From positions 15,010,190 through 15,074,189 of the forward strand of contig OZ020518.1 in assembly GCA_963971425.1 (NCBI GenBank): a stretch of DNA of 64,000 bases, in the 5' to 3' direction. The stretch comes from Bryoerythrophyllum caledonicum (Eukaryota; Streptophyta; Bryopsida; Pottiales; Pottiaceae). The notes under the pieces were generated by a model that was given only the letters and a program-made list of their open reading frames with translations, had not been told where the DNA came from and made no database searches. Position 1 is the stretch's first letter; each line of letters begins with the position of its first letter. The translations under genes and the position numbers were made by a program. Shown here in pieces: positions 35,363-47,043 of this stretch.

Positions 35363-36285
35363 TATTGTTGTGAGGGACCCATGTGTGATCACATAAGGAC
35401 CCTTAATAAAGGGAAAGTGGAATATATGGGGTCCTCAATAGATATGATTGTGCATATTCAAAAGTTTGTTATAAGATGCAAGCTCGACAATGATGCCAAG
35501 ATATATGCTTGATGTTACATATTTTATATTACATGAGTTGCTCTTGTAGAAGAAATTATCTACTTCCATAATAAAACTAAATAACTTGATATGCATGATG
35601 ATGATGTGGTTGGAAAAAAAAAAAAACATTTGTCTAATGTTGTGGCAGTTGTGATTTCTTTGTTGCAACCATGTTTGTTTTAGTCTTAGTTATAATCATA
35701 TAAAGTTACAAGAGTTGTTTTGTAAAGTAACCCAAAGTTTCAATAAAGGACTCAATCCTTGATAAACAATAGTACTCTTTGTTAACTATTGATTGCTGTA
35801 GATATGGAAAAGCTTGGTGCTTTCTCTTTATTAGAGTCCTTAATATCAAGTGTAGAAGAGCTTGGTGATGTTTGACCTCAAGTTTGAACTAGGTTTAGTG
35901 GCCTTTGAAGATAGAGATCACATATTGTACCATGAAATATTGCCACATTATTTTGTCTTAGAGTTGATGATAGAAATTTAGAGATATTAAAGGCTAACTT
36001 GAATCACATCTAAGTAGTAAGGTTGTCAGTCATGTACACACACACACAAAAAGAAAAGATTATTTCCTTTGAGATTGGGACAAAAAGAATATTGTCTTTA
36101 CAGTAAGAATTCTACTATATAGCAACTCAAACATTTCACACATTATTGGGCTATGTACCAAAATAACTCGGGTGTAGGAAATGAACTACTCTAATACCAA
36201 GTGAAACATCATATCATGTTTCTTTATTTTATAAACATTTGGAAATCATTTATGAAAATAAAATAAAATTCCAAGAGTGTCATTA
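35363..36285 (+). repeat. Large repeat copy C, left part
   Basis: It matches 18355-19285 (copy B) and 2764-3345 (copy A). It is cut at 36285 by the 17-kb element and resumes at 53456 in register, after an 8-bp duplication. Confidence 0.9.
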
Positions 36286-36729
36286 CTCGCGGGGTGTAGT
36301 CATCGGGCGGATTAGCAAACTATGAGCGAAAAAATGATAGGGTATTTTTTATTCATTTGGGCTAAAAATTATAAAAGAGTTTAGAGTACTATAGGGTATA
36401 GAATATGGCATTGGATGTCTTTAAAGTACTATAGGGTATGGAATAATAGGCCCCATTAGAAAATACAGTAGTACTAAAATAGCCCCCTTTATATTAAATT
36501 CTTTGGCCAAATGTCTGAAATTGCTTATTGTACTATAGGAAATATACTTCTTAGTTCATGTAAGACTCTCGGATTCCTACAGTGACTTAACTACTCTTAC
36601 AACTAAGTGTTATACATTGTACATGGATACATAATTTAGGGTCTGACTACTGTAAGTTAATACGGAGTATGATTTAATATTACAGAATACAAGATTGTGC
36701 AGATCTCGTTTAGGGTACTCAGTGATGGT

Positions 36730-36835
36730 TTACTGCGCTTAGGGGTCAGTTCAATCTGGCTCAGTGATGGGGTTTTCGGCTTAGGGGTCAGGGCAATCTG
36801 GCTCAACTCGGCTTAGGGGTCAGCTCACTTGAAGC
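36730..36835 (+). repeat. Short tandem units with CTTAGGGGTCAG core
   Basis: Three units of about 35-45 bp each carry GGCTTAGGGGTCAG or a near match, followed by CAATCTGGCTCA in two. They lie in the 5' region of the 17-kb element, upstream of the transposase start. Confidence 0.7.
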
Positions 36836-37095
36836 TGACCGTTGCGTCTGAGTTTGCAAGGAAGAGGTTTAGGGTTTGTTCAATTGGTCGGGACTGGGTG
36901 CAATCTCCCGACGTGTGCAAGAATCCGGCCATGGCGTGTGCAAGGACCTGAGTTTGTTGTCGACGAGGTGGAGGGTTTGTGCAAGGACCTCAGTTTGCTG
37001 GATACGGGGTTTACGGTTTGTGCGCCTGTTCAGTTTCGGGTGTCCCACAACAGCCCTCATTACGGTTTGGGGCGGATCTGTGTTGTGCGTGTAGG

Positions 37096-37205
37096 GTTTA
37101 CGGTTTGTGCAATCAATTTCGTTGTTTGGCTACGGGTTTGTGCAATCAATTTTGTTGTTTGGCTACGGTTTGTGCAATCAATTTTGTTGTTTGGCTACGG
37201 TTGGT
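37096..37205 (+). repeat. 33-bp tandem repeat upstream of transposase
   Basis: Three near-identical units of GTTTGTGCAATCAATTTYGT plus TGTTTGGCTACGG. They lie in the leader of the transposase gene, whose 36840-37590 part is rich in GTTTAGGGTTTG-like phrases. It could be an untranslated exon or intron. Confidence 0.8.
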
Positions 37206-38224
37206 TCGTTGGGAGCATCCCCAAGCAGCCCTCGTTACGTTTTGTTGCAAATCCGTCACGGTTTGGTGCAGATCTGTGTTTTCGTTGTAGGCTTCACGAC
37301 TTCAGGGTTTGGGGAATTGTTTTTTTTGTGTCTTTTTCTTGCGTGACAGCGTCACATGGTACCTGGGGTCGCTGCGATCATCTTGGCACCTGCTGCTTTG
37401 AGGTATTGCTAGTCTTTGAATTGGGCAACGTAGGGTTTTGTATTGCGGTTGTCTTGTGGTCTTCAGGCTCTTGTTAATTTGTGGTTTACCTTTCAGGGTT
37501 TAGGGTGCGTTGCTCTTGCGTTCTGGATCCAGATGTGTTGTGTGGTATAATGACAGATTCGATTTGTTGAACGCAGGGTTTAGGGGCGTGGATGATGGCG
37601 CTCAATTACAAGATCAGACTGTACTCTGTGGAGGATGATGTGGGGCGGCCGGAGCTACTCAGTCCGTTTTTTTGCAACTCCAGCGATACTTATGCGGGTT
37701 TGCGTACGCGCTTGGAGAACGGGGAATGCGTGGAGTGGCCTTTCCTTTTTTGGGACTTAGATGATGCATGCCGAATACCAAAGCGGTTCGAGGCCATGAA
37801 CCCGGTTAAAGAACGCGTTTATGTAATTCCGTCGGTGGAGGGCGACGCCGGACGTCGCAAGCGGTGTCGTGTTGGGGACCAGGCCGACACGAGGAGCAGC
37901 GACTTGGCAGCGGAGCAGCTAGGGCAACTTACGAGTTTGGGAGGTGTCCAACCGTGTGGCCAGGGTTGTCTATCGTGACATTGTGACAGTGACGTGCCGT
38001 CATGATGCGACATGTCGTGACGGACCCTCTCGTCACGACACAATAGAGTCAACCTAGGGTCAAAGATGAACTTTACCCCTGTGTATGGTACATTAGTTAC
38101 CTCGGCGTCGACGTGGCCATCCTATGTGGCAATGAAATCCAACGTGGCTATCCTAGATGGCAGTGATATCCTATGTGTATACCATCATTTTACCTTAGTG
38201 AGTTAACTCTAAATTCCCCTCAAT

Positions 38225-38485
38225 TCCAATTTGAAGGCAGTCTGCGGGCAGTCCCGAACAAGTCCGTGGCCAGTCCGCACTCAGTCCGCGTCCAGTCTGC
38301 GACCAGTCCGCGATCACTCCGAGGCCAGTCCGCGGTCAGTCCACGCCCTGTCCACGGGTAGTCGAGAACGAGTCCGCCGTCAGTCCGCGCCCTGTCTGCG
38401 GTCAGTCCGCGCCCTGTCCACGGGCAGTCTGGAACGAGTCCGCGGCCAGTCCGCGGCCATTCCGAGTTCACTCCGCGGGCTGTTC
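38225..38485 (+). repeat. CAGTCCGCGG-type decamer array 1
   Basis: About two dozen tandem units of AGTCCGCGGC, AGTCCGCGCC and variants, 10 bp each with occasional 20-bp higher order. Apparent RPVRGQSA-type frames in several phases are artefacts of the repeat. In hAT elements short subterminal repeats are transposase-binding sites, a plausible role here. Confidence 0.85.
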
Positions 38486-38639
38486 GCAGCCATTCCGCGT
38501 ACCCCCTCAGCTTTGAGCGGACATAGCGCACCAAATTCTTGCTTAAATCTTACGTTTGATGACATTTTGGACATCTACGTTTCACAAGGATGTCGAAAAT
38601 GTCCTCACACTTGACATTTGAGCAAGTAATCAAGCTGAT

Positions 38640-38840
38640 CCGCATCCAGTCCGCGGTCAGTCCGCGGCCAGTCTGCGACCAGTCCGCGGTCACTCCGAGG
38701 CCAGTCCACGGCCAGTCCGCGGCCGGTCCGCGGTCTATCCACGGGCAGTCCGCGGTCAGTGCGCGCCCTGTCCGCGGGCAGTCCGGAACGAGTCCGCGGC
38801 TAGTCCGCGGCCATTCCGAGTTCAGTCCGCGGGCTGTTCG
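38640..38840 (+). repeat. CAGTCCGCGG-type decamer array 2
   Basis: A second run of the same 10-bp unit between copies one and two of the 190-bp unit in the left arm. It has no counterpart at the same position in the right arm, where a single large array lies at 46495-46760. Confidence 0.85.
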
Positions 38841-40345
38841 CAGCCATTCCGCGTACCCCCTCAGCTTTGAGCGGACATAGGGCACAAAATTCTTGCTCAA
38901 ATCTTACGTGTAAGGACATTTTGGACATCTACGTTTCACAAGGATGTCGAAAATGTCCTCACACTTAACATTTAAGCAAGTAATCTAGCTGATATGGCCT
39001 CCTGTCCGCGGGCAGTCCGCGGGCTGTCCGCAGCCATTCCGCGTACCCCCTCAGCTTTGAGCGGACATAGCGCACGGAATTCTTGCTCAAATCTTACGTG
39101 TGAGGACATTTTGGACATCTACGTTTCACAAGGATGTCGAAAATGTCCTCAAACTTGACATTTGAGCAAGTAATCTAGCTGATATGGCCTCCTGTCCGCG
39201 GGCAATCCGCGGGCTGTCTGCAGCCATTCCATGTACCCCCTCAGCTTTGAGCGGACATAGCACATGGAGTTCTTGCTCAAATCTTTCATTTGAGGACATT
39301 TTGGACATCTACGTTTCACAAGGATGTCAAAATTGTCCTTGAAAGTGTAGTTTGATTTGAGTATCAGGGTTATAATAGCTAGACTCATTGTCCACAACTC
39401 TATCGGACCCCATTCAACTCCTTCTATTTTGGAGGTTGTGGCGCAATAATTATTCCTTCATTGTTTCTTGTGAAGACACTTTTGGCATCAACATTTAATA
39501 GGGATGTTAAGAACGTCTTTCTTTATATGATTTGAATAAAATGTGAGGTTGCTAGAGTCTCCTAAATGTGGCCATATTCTCCCACCCTACTTCCACTATC
39601 TATCCAACTTTGAGACCTTCTCCCTCTTCCTCATTCCTCCCTCTTATTCCCTCTCACTCCCATTTCCTCTCTTGCCCTCTCCTTCCCTCCTACTCCGTCT
39701 CCCTCTCCTTCCCCCCCCCCTCCTTCCACTCCCTTTCCCTCCTTGTTTGCTCTCCATCTTCCTACCCCTCTCTCTTTTGTTATTTCTTTCTCAATATCTT
39801 TCTTTTCTTGTTTTTTTTTCTTAAATTCATTTCTTTGTGGATATGAATATTTTCAACTTAGACTTCATGATTTTGTTTTTTGAATAAACAAGTATCTCTT
39901 TTCTAAATTTCATCCTTATTGAAATTCTTCTTGCTCTATTCTTTTCATGTGTTTTTATTCTTAGTTAATAGCTTGGTGTTTTATTTTTTTGTTTAAAATG
40001 GTTAAATGCTCAATCATTGACTCTAGTGTTTCACGGTAGGCTTCTTCTATAAAGTATGTTCTTTAAAATATCCATATGGCATTCAAATTTAGTTCTACCA
40101 ACCAATTAGTTTGAAGCAACTTTATGGTTGGTACAACCTTCTAAAGATTATTTGTGAAATCCTTGCAATCATTAGTCTTAATGAAGCTCCCTTTTTACCC
40201 ATATGAATCATGTAAGATCCATCTTTGGCATTAATAGTTTGTATGGATATCCAATTTGTCTTTTCATGTAGCATTTGGCTCCATATGGAAGCTCTTTGGA
40301 GTCCCAAAGCATCAACCCTTCTTCCTCCACCTCCCTAATTCTTTT

Positions 40346-43300
40346 AATGGCAATTTTTGGAGTGGGATCATCCTTTTTCGTACCATCTTTCCTCTTCTTG
40401 TCTCACACTTTTTTCCTTTCATTCTCCATAGTCTCTCTCCTTTCTTTTATAATAAATTTTTGTTTTTGAAAATTTGTCCTTCTCTTCCATTATTCTCTTT
40501 ATCTATTTTTATTATAGATTTGACATCATTTTTGGATTTTTTCATATTTTGATAATATTTCTACCACTCAATTCAAAAAGTATTTCATATTTTTCTTAGA
40601 TCCCACGTAGAATTTCAAATTTCCTTCATAAAAATTGTGTTTGTTTTTTAATTTGATGTTTATACATATTTTTCTTTCCTATTGCCCCTCAATGAATAAC
40701 TTATTTTCTTTGAAAAGTTGTCCTACTTCCTCCCTCCTTCATCCTCACTATTTCTATTTAATTTTTAGTTTTGGTCTTTCAAGTGGCCCTATTCTTAGTA
40801 AGTATTTTTTATGCTTTAGAAATATAAATAAATACGTCATTGAGAATGCCCTTGGAGCTCAATTGATGGGACTAAATAACATCAATTATTATTAATGGGG
40901 AGATTGATGATGAGCTTTGGTAATTAATGCATTATTTCTAAGTCCAACTAGTTTGCAGCGCCACATTATCATTAAGGATTTATAATTTGTCTCTCTTTTA
41001 AAAAGATTTCTTCCTCTTTATAAAGTTATTCCCTTCTCTTATATGCATTATTGTTAAGCTCAATGAATTTGAATCGCCATGTCATCGAGGCTCTCTATTC
41101 CTCCTTTAAGTCATTGTCCCTCTCTGAACCTCTCTCCATTAATTCTCTAATTTTTGTTTTTGAGAAAGGAATTCCATATCTCCTTTCGTTTCCTTCTCTA
41201 TGTCTTGTTTTATTTTAACTTTAAAGTTTTTGTTGCCCCTTATTTAATTAATTATACACTATTAAGAAAAAAAAATTCCTTGAATTCCTATAGGATTTCC
41301 TCCTTACTTTTATGATTCATTCCTTCTTCTCTCCCCCTTCTATTATGTTTTAAAATTCTAATTTAGATTATTCCTCTCTTCTCTCAAACTATCTTTTGTA
41401 ATTGAGATTATTCCTCACCCACTCTCTTCCCTACTTTAATTCAAACTGTCTCTCAACCACTCTCTTTCATCTCTTCCCCCTCTCCATAGCCCTTAAATTT
41501 CCAAGGTTCGTTTACACCAAAAACACTTCAGAACTACTCGATCTAGTGCAATGAGTAAGGAAGAAAAGAGAACCTCTTATTTATAATTCTAACCGTAGAA
41601 TCCTAATTAACCTCAATTAAAACTTATTAAGTCACATACTCAAAATATTTCATACTCATTGACAGCAGATGTTGAAAGATTATGGTGCTTGGAATAGAGA
41701 AAACAATTCATTTTCTTCCCTAAATTGAGTAGATTAGCAAGACCTTAACGCCACATAGTGTCAAATCTTTGCACACGCAAGGTCTAAGTTCAATACCATC
41801 ATATCTAGCATGATATTAGTTACTCGTAATCCAAATTTGAGAGGTAGAAACGGAGTGAAGCATATTCAAAACAATTATGCAAGGAGTGGAGGTTCAAAAA
41901 TTGCCAAGCCACTTTATGATGTTTTTTGAACTATTATCTTCTAGGAAAAGAATCTAAACGGTCAATAAGAAGGTTACACCACATCTTCTAGTTGAAAAAT
42001 AGAATGTAAGAAATATGAATATTTATAAGTTTATGTGGAAAAGAAGAAATGTTTTTGGTAGCTTGCCCAATCATGTGAAACTATGAAAGAAATGCACATC
42101 NNNNNNNNNNNNNNNNNNNNNNNNNNNNNNNNNNNNNNNNNNNNNNNNNNNNNNNNNNNNNNNNNNNNNNNNNNNNNNNNNNNNNNNNNNNNNNNNNNNN
42201 NNNNNNNNNNNNNNNNNNNNNNNNNNNNNNNNNNNNNNNNNNNNNNNNNNNNNNNNNNNNNNNNNNNNNNNNNNNNNNNNNNNNNNNNNNNNNNNNNNNN
42301 AGTTTATTTGGAAAAGAAGAAATGTTTTTGGTAGCTTGCCCAATCATGTGAAACTATGAAAGAAATGCACATCCATCCTACATAGCATAGGACACGTAGT
42401 TAAAAATTTTGGTCTCCCTTTTGCACATTTGATTTTAACTAAAAATTAAATAAAAATGAAATTTTTCTAGGATACCCCCTACTACCTAGTGTTCCTTCTC
42501 CAACTTTATAATAATGGTTCAATACTTATGTAATACTAAGTCCACTTTTGATTTTAAATTCTCTCATGAAATAGCACCAATAACCTTCAAAGAATACAAG
42601 GCATTACAAATCTTAAATGATTTATAAGCAAAGAAAAATAAAAACTTCTATCTAGAAAGTATAAAAAAATTTACCTACCTCTTCAATTAAATTAGCCAAA
42701 ATCTAATTGGAGATTTGAGAATAGATACATTTAGAATTTCAATAGAATTTGCAGTATATCAAAATTCATAATCTTATTTTAAACCATTGTCATGCACCAC
42801 CACATCGTGTGCAGATAACATCGTGCCACATGAGTAGTCGCACACCCCTCTGGACAAAACCCGGGACCAAAAGTGTCCAAAACTAACACCGCTGTCCCCA
42901 CGAACAATAAAACAATAGGTCATACTATAAAGCAAACACTATCAACAACTAAGACTCGGGAAAAGAAATTCAGAGTCCATAATCACTAATACTTTCATGT
43001 AGTAAGCGGTCCACGGACCTCTTTACTAATAAATAAGTAGAAAACACGTATACATTACAACATAGTCAAGTCCATGCCATTCTTAATGAATGATTGCATG
43101 ATAATAATGGAGCTAGCGGTGTGTGCAAACACACCCTCACTTTGTTATGTGGGAGACTCAATTTGTGAAAGATAAGTCTCCCAACAACATCTACAGAGGT
43201 CATTTGAGATCCAAGTCCCAAATGAGGTGTCCAAAAGACACCATCATTAACCCTAAAGCCACTTGGCACTAAAACTAACCCTGATATCTAATTAGAGTTA

Positions 43301-44807
43301 ATTTTAATGCCTTGCCACAACAAAAGAACATATCACTATATTAGGTGGTTTCTAACACTTAAACCACCTCTGCAAACTCTACTGTGCGCCAATCTCAACA
43401 CCATAGCAATTGAAATGATTTCTTTGTTTCCATTTGGAACAAAATTAAAACAAACAACCAACACCTTTAAGCTCTAAAACTTTGAACAACCATACATATG
43501 CAAGCAATTCAAAGGAATTATTTTGGTCTAAGCGCCTTGCATACAAAATCAAATCAACATATTTTAGATTAACCCCTAAAGGCCCAAGGCATTTTTGCAC
43601 CAAAAACACTTCAAAATAATGCCTAAGAAGGGAGACAAAAACTTTTTATTTCTACATCCAATCAAAGGATCTCAATAATGACTTCCTTATTGATGTCCCC
43701 AAAAAATTTCATAAACTTTAACCGCACGGATTGAAAGATTATAGTGTTTGAAGTAAAGCAAATGGTTCATTTTCTTCCCTGTGTTTGGTGGATCAGTAGA
43801 CTTTGACTTCACTTGGTATCAAATTTTTGCGCTACATAAGGTCTAAATCCATTACTATTGTATTAAGGATGATGTTAGTTCCTTATACACAAATTTTTAG
43901 AGGTAGAAAAAGGGTGTAGCTTATTCAAGTCAACTGTGCTAGAATAGGAGGTTCAAAAACTGCCAATTCACGTTTTAGTTTTTTAGAAACTTTACATGTT
44001 TTAGATTGATGATCCAAACGGTCAATATGAAGGTCTACACCACATATTGTTGTGGAAAAAATCAAAATTGAAAAAAATTAAAATCTCTAAGTTTTATGTG
44101 GTAAGAAGTTTTTTTTTTGGTACCTTGCCCGACAATGTGAGGCAATATGTGGAAATTTTTGACTTGGGTTCATGCGCTATTTTCCACTCAAGACAAGATT
44201 TTTTTTTTGAAAATATGAAAGGAAATAATATTATTTGCTAGTATTGAAAATCTCACATTCAATAGACTATACTAGCAAAAGGTTTTGGAGGTGCCCGATG
44301 TGCCTGCTGGCCCTGCTCTCCCCGTTTGAAATTCAAATTGCTATAAATTTTTTATATGATATCAGATTTAGAAAAAAATCATTTTCCCAAATAGTTTTTA
44401 GTAATGCCCTTCTACAATAAATTTTTTGAAGAAGAATGTTAGAAATTGACACCATTGGAACCTGACCAAATTTTCAAATTGTCATTTTGTGACACTTGGG
44501 CTTTTAGGGGTTTAAAAACACAAAAGTATGAAAAGCTCAAAAAGATGTAATCATTGATTTGTTGAAAAAACATGGATTTTAAACGCAAAATTTTAAAGTT
44601 GAATTGCCACAAAATATTAAAATATTTCCCTATCCACAAACATTGTCATGTTTTTTTATAATATGCAATGAATATAATATATTTCAATCAAACGACAACT
44701 TTTTCAATAACTTATTCGTATGTAAATCAATTTATTCAATTTCCTTGAATTTGAACCAAACCCTTGCAGAAATATTACGTTCTTCATAGACTTTTTCACC
44801 TACAAAC
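40346..44807. other. Central region of the hAT element
   Basis: AT-rich DNA with no recognisable transposase. It contains two reversed copies of the core dispersed repeat (about 41510-41960 and 43566-44060) and the assembly gap. Frames are short and without known motifs. Confidence 0.6.
42101..42300. other. Assembly gap (200 N)
   Basis: Exactly 200 N. The 73 bases before the gap (42028-42100) recur directly after it (42301-42373) with one mismatch. This suggests an unmerged overlap with a placeholder gap, so the true missing length is unknown and may be zero. Confidence 0.97.
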
Positions 44808-47043
44808 CGTGAAGAGAATTAAGGAGGTGGAGGAAGAAGGGTTGATGCTTTGGGACTCCAAAGAGCTTCAATATGGAACCAAATGCTACATGAAAAGACA
44901 AATTGGATATCCATACAAACTATTAATGCCAAAGATGGATCTTACATGATTCATATGGGTAAAAAGGGAGCTCCATTAAGACTAATGATTGCAAGGATTT
45001 CACAAATAATCTTTAGAAGGTTGTACCAACCATAAAGTTGCTTCAAACTAATTGGTTGGTAGAACTAAATTTGAATGCCATATGGATATTTTAAAGAACA
45101 TACTTTATAGAAGAAGCCTACCGTGAAACACTAGAGTCAATGATTGAGCATTTAACCATTTTAAACAAAAAAATAAAACACCAAGCTATTAACTAAGAAT
45201 AAAAACACATGAAAAGAATAGAGCAAGAAGAATTTCAATAAGGATGAAATTTAGAAAAGAGATACTTGTTTATTCAAAAAACAAAATCATGAAGTCTAAG
45301 TTGAAAATATTCATATCCACAAAGAAATGAATTTAAGAAAAAAAAACAAGAAAAGAAAGATATTGAGAAAGAAATAACAAAAGAGAGAGGGGTAGGAAGA
45401 TGGAGAGCAAACAAGGAGGGAAAGGGAGTGGAAGGGAGGGGGGGGGGAAGGAGAGGGAGACGGAGTAGGAGGGAAGGAGAGGGCAAGAGAGGAAATGGGA
45501 GTGAGAGGGAATAAGAGGGAGGAATGAGGAAGAGGGAGAAGGTCTCAAAGTTGGATAGATAGTGGAAGTAGGGTGGGAGAATATGGCCACATTTAGGAGG
45601 CTCTAGCAACCTCACATTTTATTCAAATCATATAAAGAAAGACGTTCTTAACATCCCTATTAAATGTTGATGCCAAAAGTGTCTTCACAAGAAACAATGA
45701 AGGAATAATTATTGCGCCACAACCTCCAAAATAGAAGGAGTTGAATGGGGTCCGATAGAGTTGTGGACAATGAGTCTAGCTATTATAACCCTGATACTTA
45801 AATCAAACTACACTTTCAAGGACAATTTTGACATCCTTGTGAAACGTAGATGTCCAAAATGTCCTCAAATGAAAGATTTGAGCAAGAACTCCATGTGCTA
45901 TGTCCGCTCAAAGCTGAGGGGGTACATGGAATGGCTGCAGACAGCCCGCGGATTGCCCGCGGACAGGAGGCCATATCAGCTAGATTACTTGCTCAAATGT
46001 CAAGTTTGAGGACATTTTCGACATCCTTGTGAAACGTAGATGTCCAAAATGTCCTCACACGTAAGATTTGAGCAAGAATTCCGTGCGCTATGTCCGCTCA
46101 AAGCTGAGGGGGTACGCGGAATGGCTGCGGACAGCCCGCGGACTGCCCGCGGACAGGAGGCCATATCAGCTAGATTACTTGCTTAAATGGCAAGTTTGAG
46201 GACAATTTTCGACATCCTTGTGAATCGTAGATGTCCAAAATGTCCTCACACGTAAGATTTGAGCAAGAATTTTGTGCCCTATGCCCGCTCAAAGCTGAGG
46301 GGGTACGCGGAATGGCTGCGGACAGCCCGCGGACAGGAGGCCATATCAGCTAGATTACTTGCTCAAATGTCATGTTTGAGGACAATTTCGACATCCTTGT
46401 AAAACGTAGATGTTCAAAATGTCCTCACACGTAAGATTTGAGCAAGAATTTTGTGCGCTATGTCCGCTCAAAGCTGAGGGGGTACGCGGAATGGCTGCGG
46501 ACTGACCGCGGAATGGCCGCTGACTAGCCGCGGACTCGTTCCGGAGTGCCCGCGGACAGGGCGCGGACTGGCCGCGGACTCGTTCGAACCGCCCGCGGAC
46601 TGACTGCGGTCTGGGCGCGGAATGGCCGCGGACTCGTTCGAACCGCCCGCAGACTGACTGCGGGCTGGCCGCGAACTGAACGCGGAATGGCTGCGGACTG
46701 AACGCGGAATGGCTGCAGAATGGCCGCGGACATGGCGCGGACAAGCCGCGGACAACATTTGAAAACGGAGTGAGGCGCGGATTGGTGCGGACACTCCTTT
46801 AACCCATGCTGAAAATTACTGAGACATGAATTTACCGTAGTTGATGACATGTCTGCACATGTGGCATACAAATTCCTTTATGTATCCAACGTGTCTCTCT
46901 CGAGGTAAATGTAAATATTGTGTTTTCTGACGTCAAAATGGTCCTGTCACAGTAAAGTCACGATCCGTCACAATGTCATGCCGTCATTGTGTCGTGACAT
47001 CGTGACGGAATTTGTCCCTGACACGACACAATAGACAACCCTG
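44808..47043 (-). repeat. Right inverted arm of the hAT element
   Basis: This is the inverse of 37961-40345. The 190-bp unit occurs four times (landmark near 45910, 46098, 46285, 46468). The decamer array lies at 46495-46760 and the TIR at 47030-47043. The purine-rich tract 45390-45545 is the complement of the left pyrimidine tract. Confidence 0.9.
46495..46760 (-). repeat. CCGCGGACTG-type decamer array, right arm
   Basis: Tandem GGCCGCGGACT and CTGCGGACTG units with embedded CTCGTTCGAACCG segments repeated three times. It is the counterpart of the left-arm arrays in inverse orientation. Confidence 0.85.

Larger units (their letters stand above)
37961..40345 (+). repeat. Left inverted arm of the hAT element
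   Basis: The arm comprises the TIR, subterminal GTGACG/GTCACGA motifs, GC-rich decamer arrays, four copies of a roughly 190-bp unit (landmark CCCCTCAGCTTTGAGCGG near 38502, 38856, 39047, 39237), a pyrimidine-rich tract at 39610-39775 and an AT-rich part. The inverse arm is 44808-47043. The distal halves (39300-40345 and 44808-45860) are nearly identical; the GC arrays have diverged in copy number. Confidence 0.9.
37961..47043. mobile_element. hAT-type non-autonomous element, 9083 bp, nested
   Basis: It starts CAGGGTTGTCTATCGTG and ends with the inverse of CAGGGTTGTCTATTGTG. It is flanked by perfect 8-bp duplications CGTGTGGC (37953-37960 and 47044-47051). An 8-bp TSD with CAGGG ends is the hAT signature. 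Long inverted arms (37961-40345 and 44808-47043) surround a 4.5-kb AT-rich centre without a transposase gene. It interrupts the transposase gene of the surrounding 17-kb element in frame. Confidence 0.92.

Noticed and set aside
36842..37477. 211-residue frame in the leader of the 17-kb element
   Set aside because: Built on tandem repeats (33-bp units) and GTTTAGGGTTTG phrases, with similar-length frames in other phases; more likely untranslated leader.
38220..38900. Frames of 60-127 residues with RPVRGQSA or TADWPRTG repeats, also 46370-46871
   Set aside because: Decamer arrays translate in several phases on both strands; not genes.
38225..39345. Possible CRISPR-like array of short repeats
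   Set aside because: Contiguous decamers without unique spacers, in a eukaryotic transposon arm.
39543..39846. Frames of about 90 residues rich in Leu, Pro, Ser (and the same at 45274-45615)
   Set aside because: Pyrimidine-rich tract in the hAT arms, present in both inverted copies; no protein features.
42071..42347. Frames through the N gap
   Set aside because: Undefined bases; no evidence of coding.
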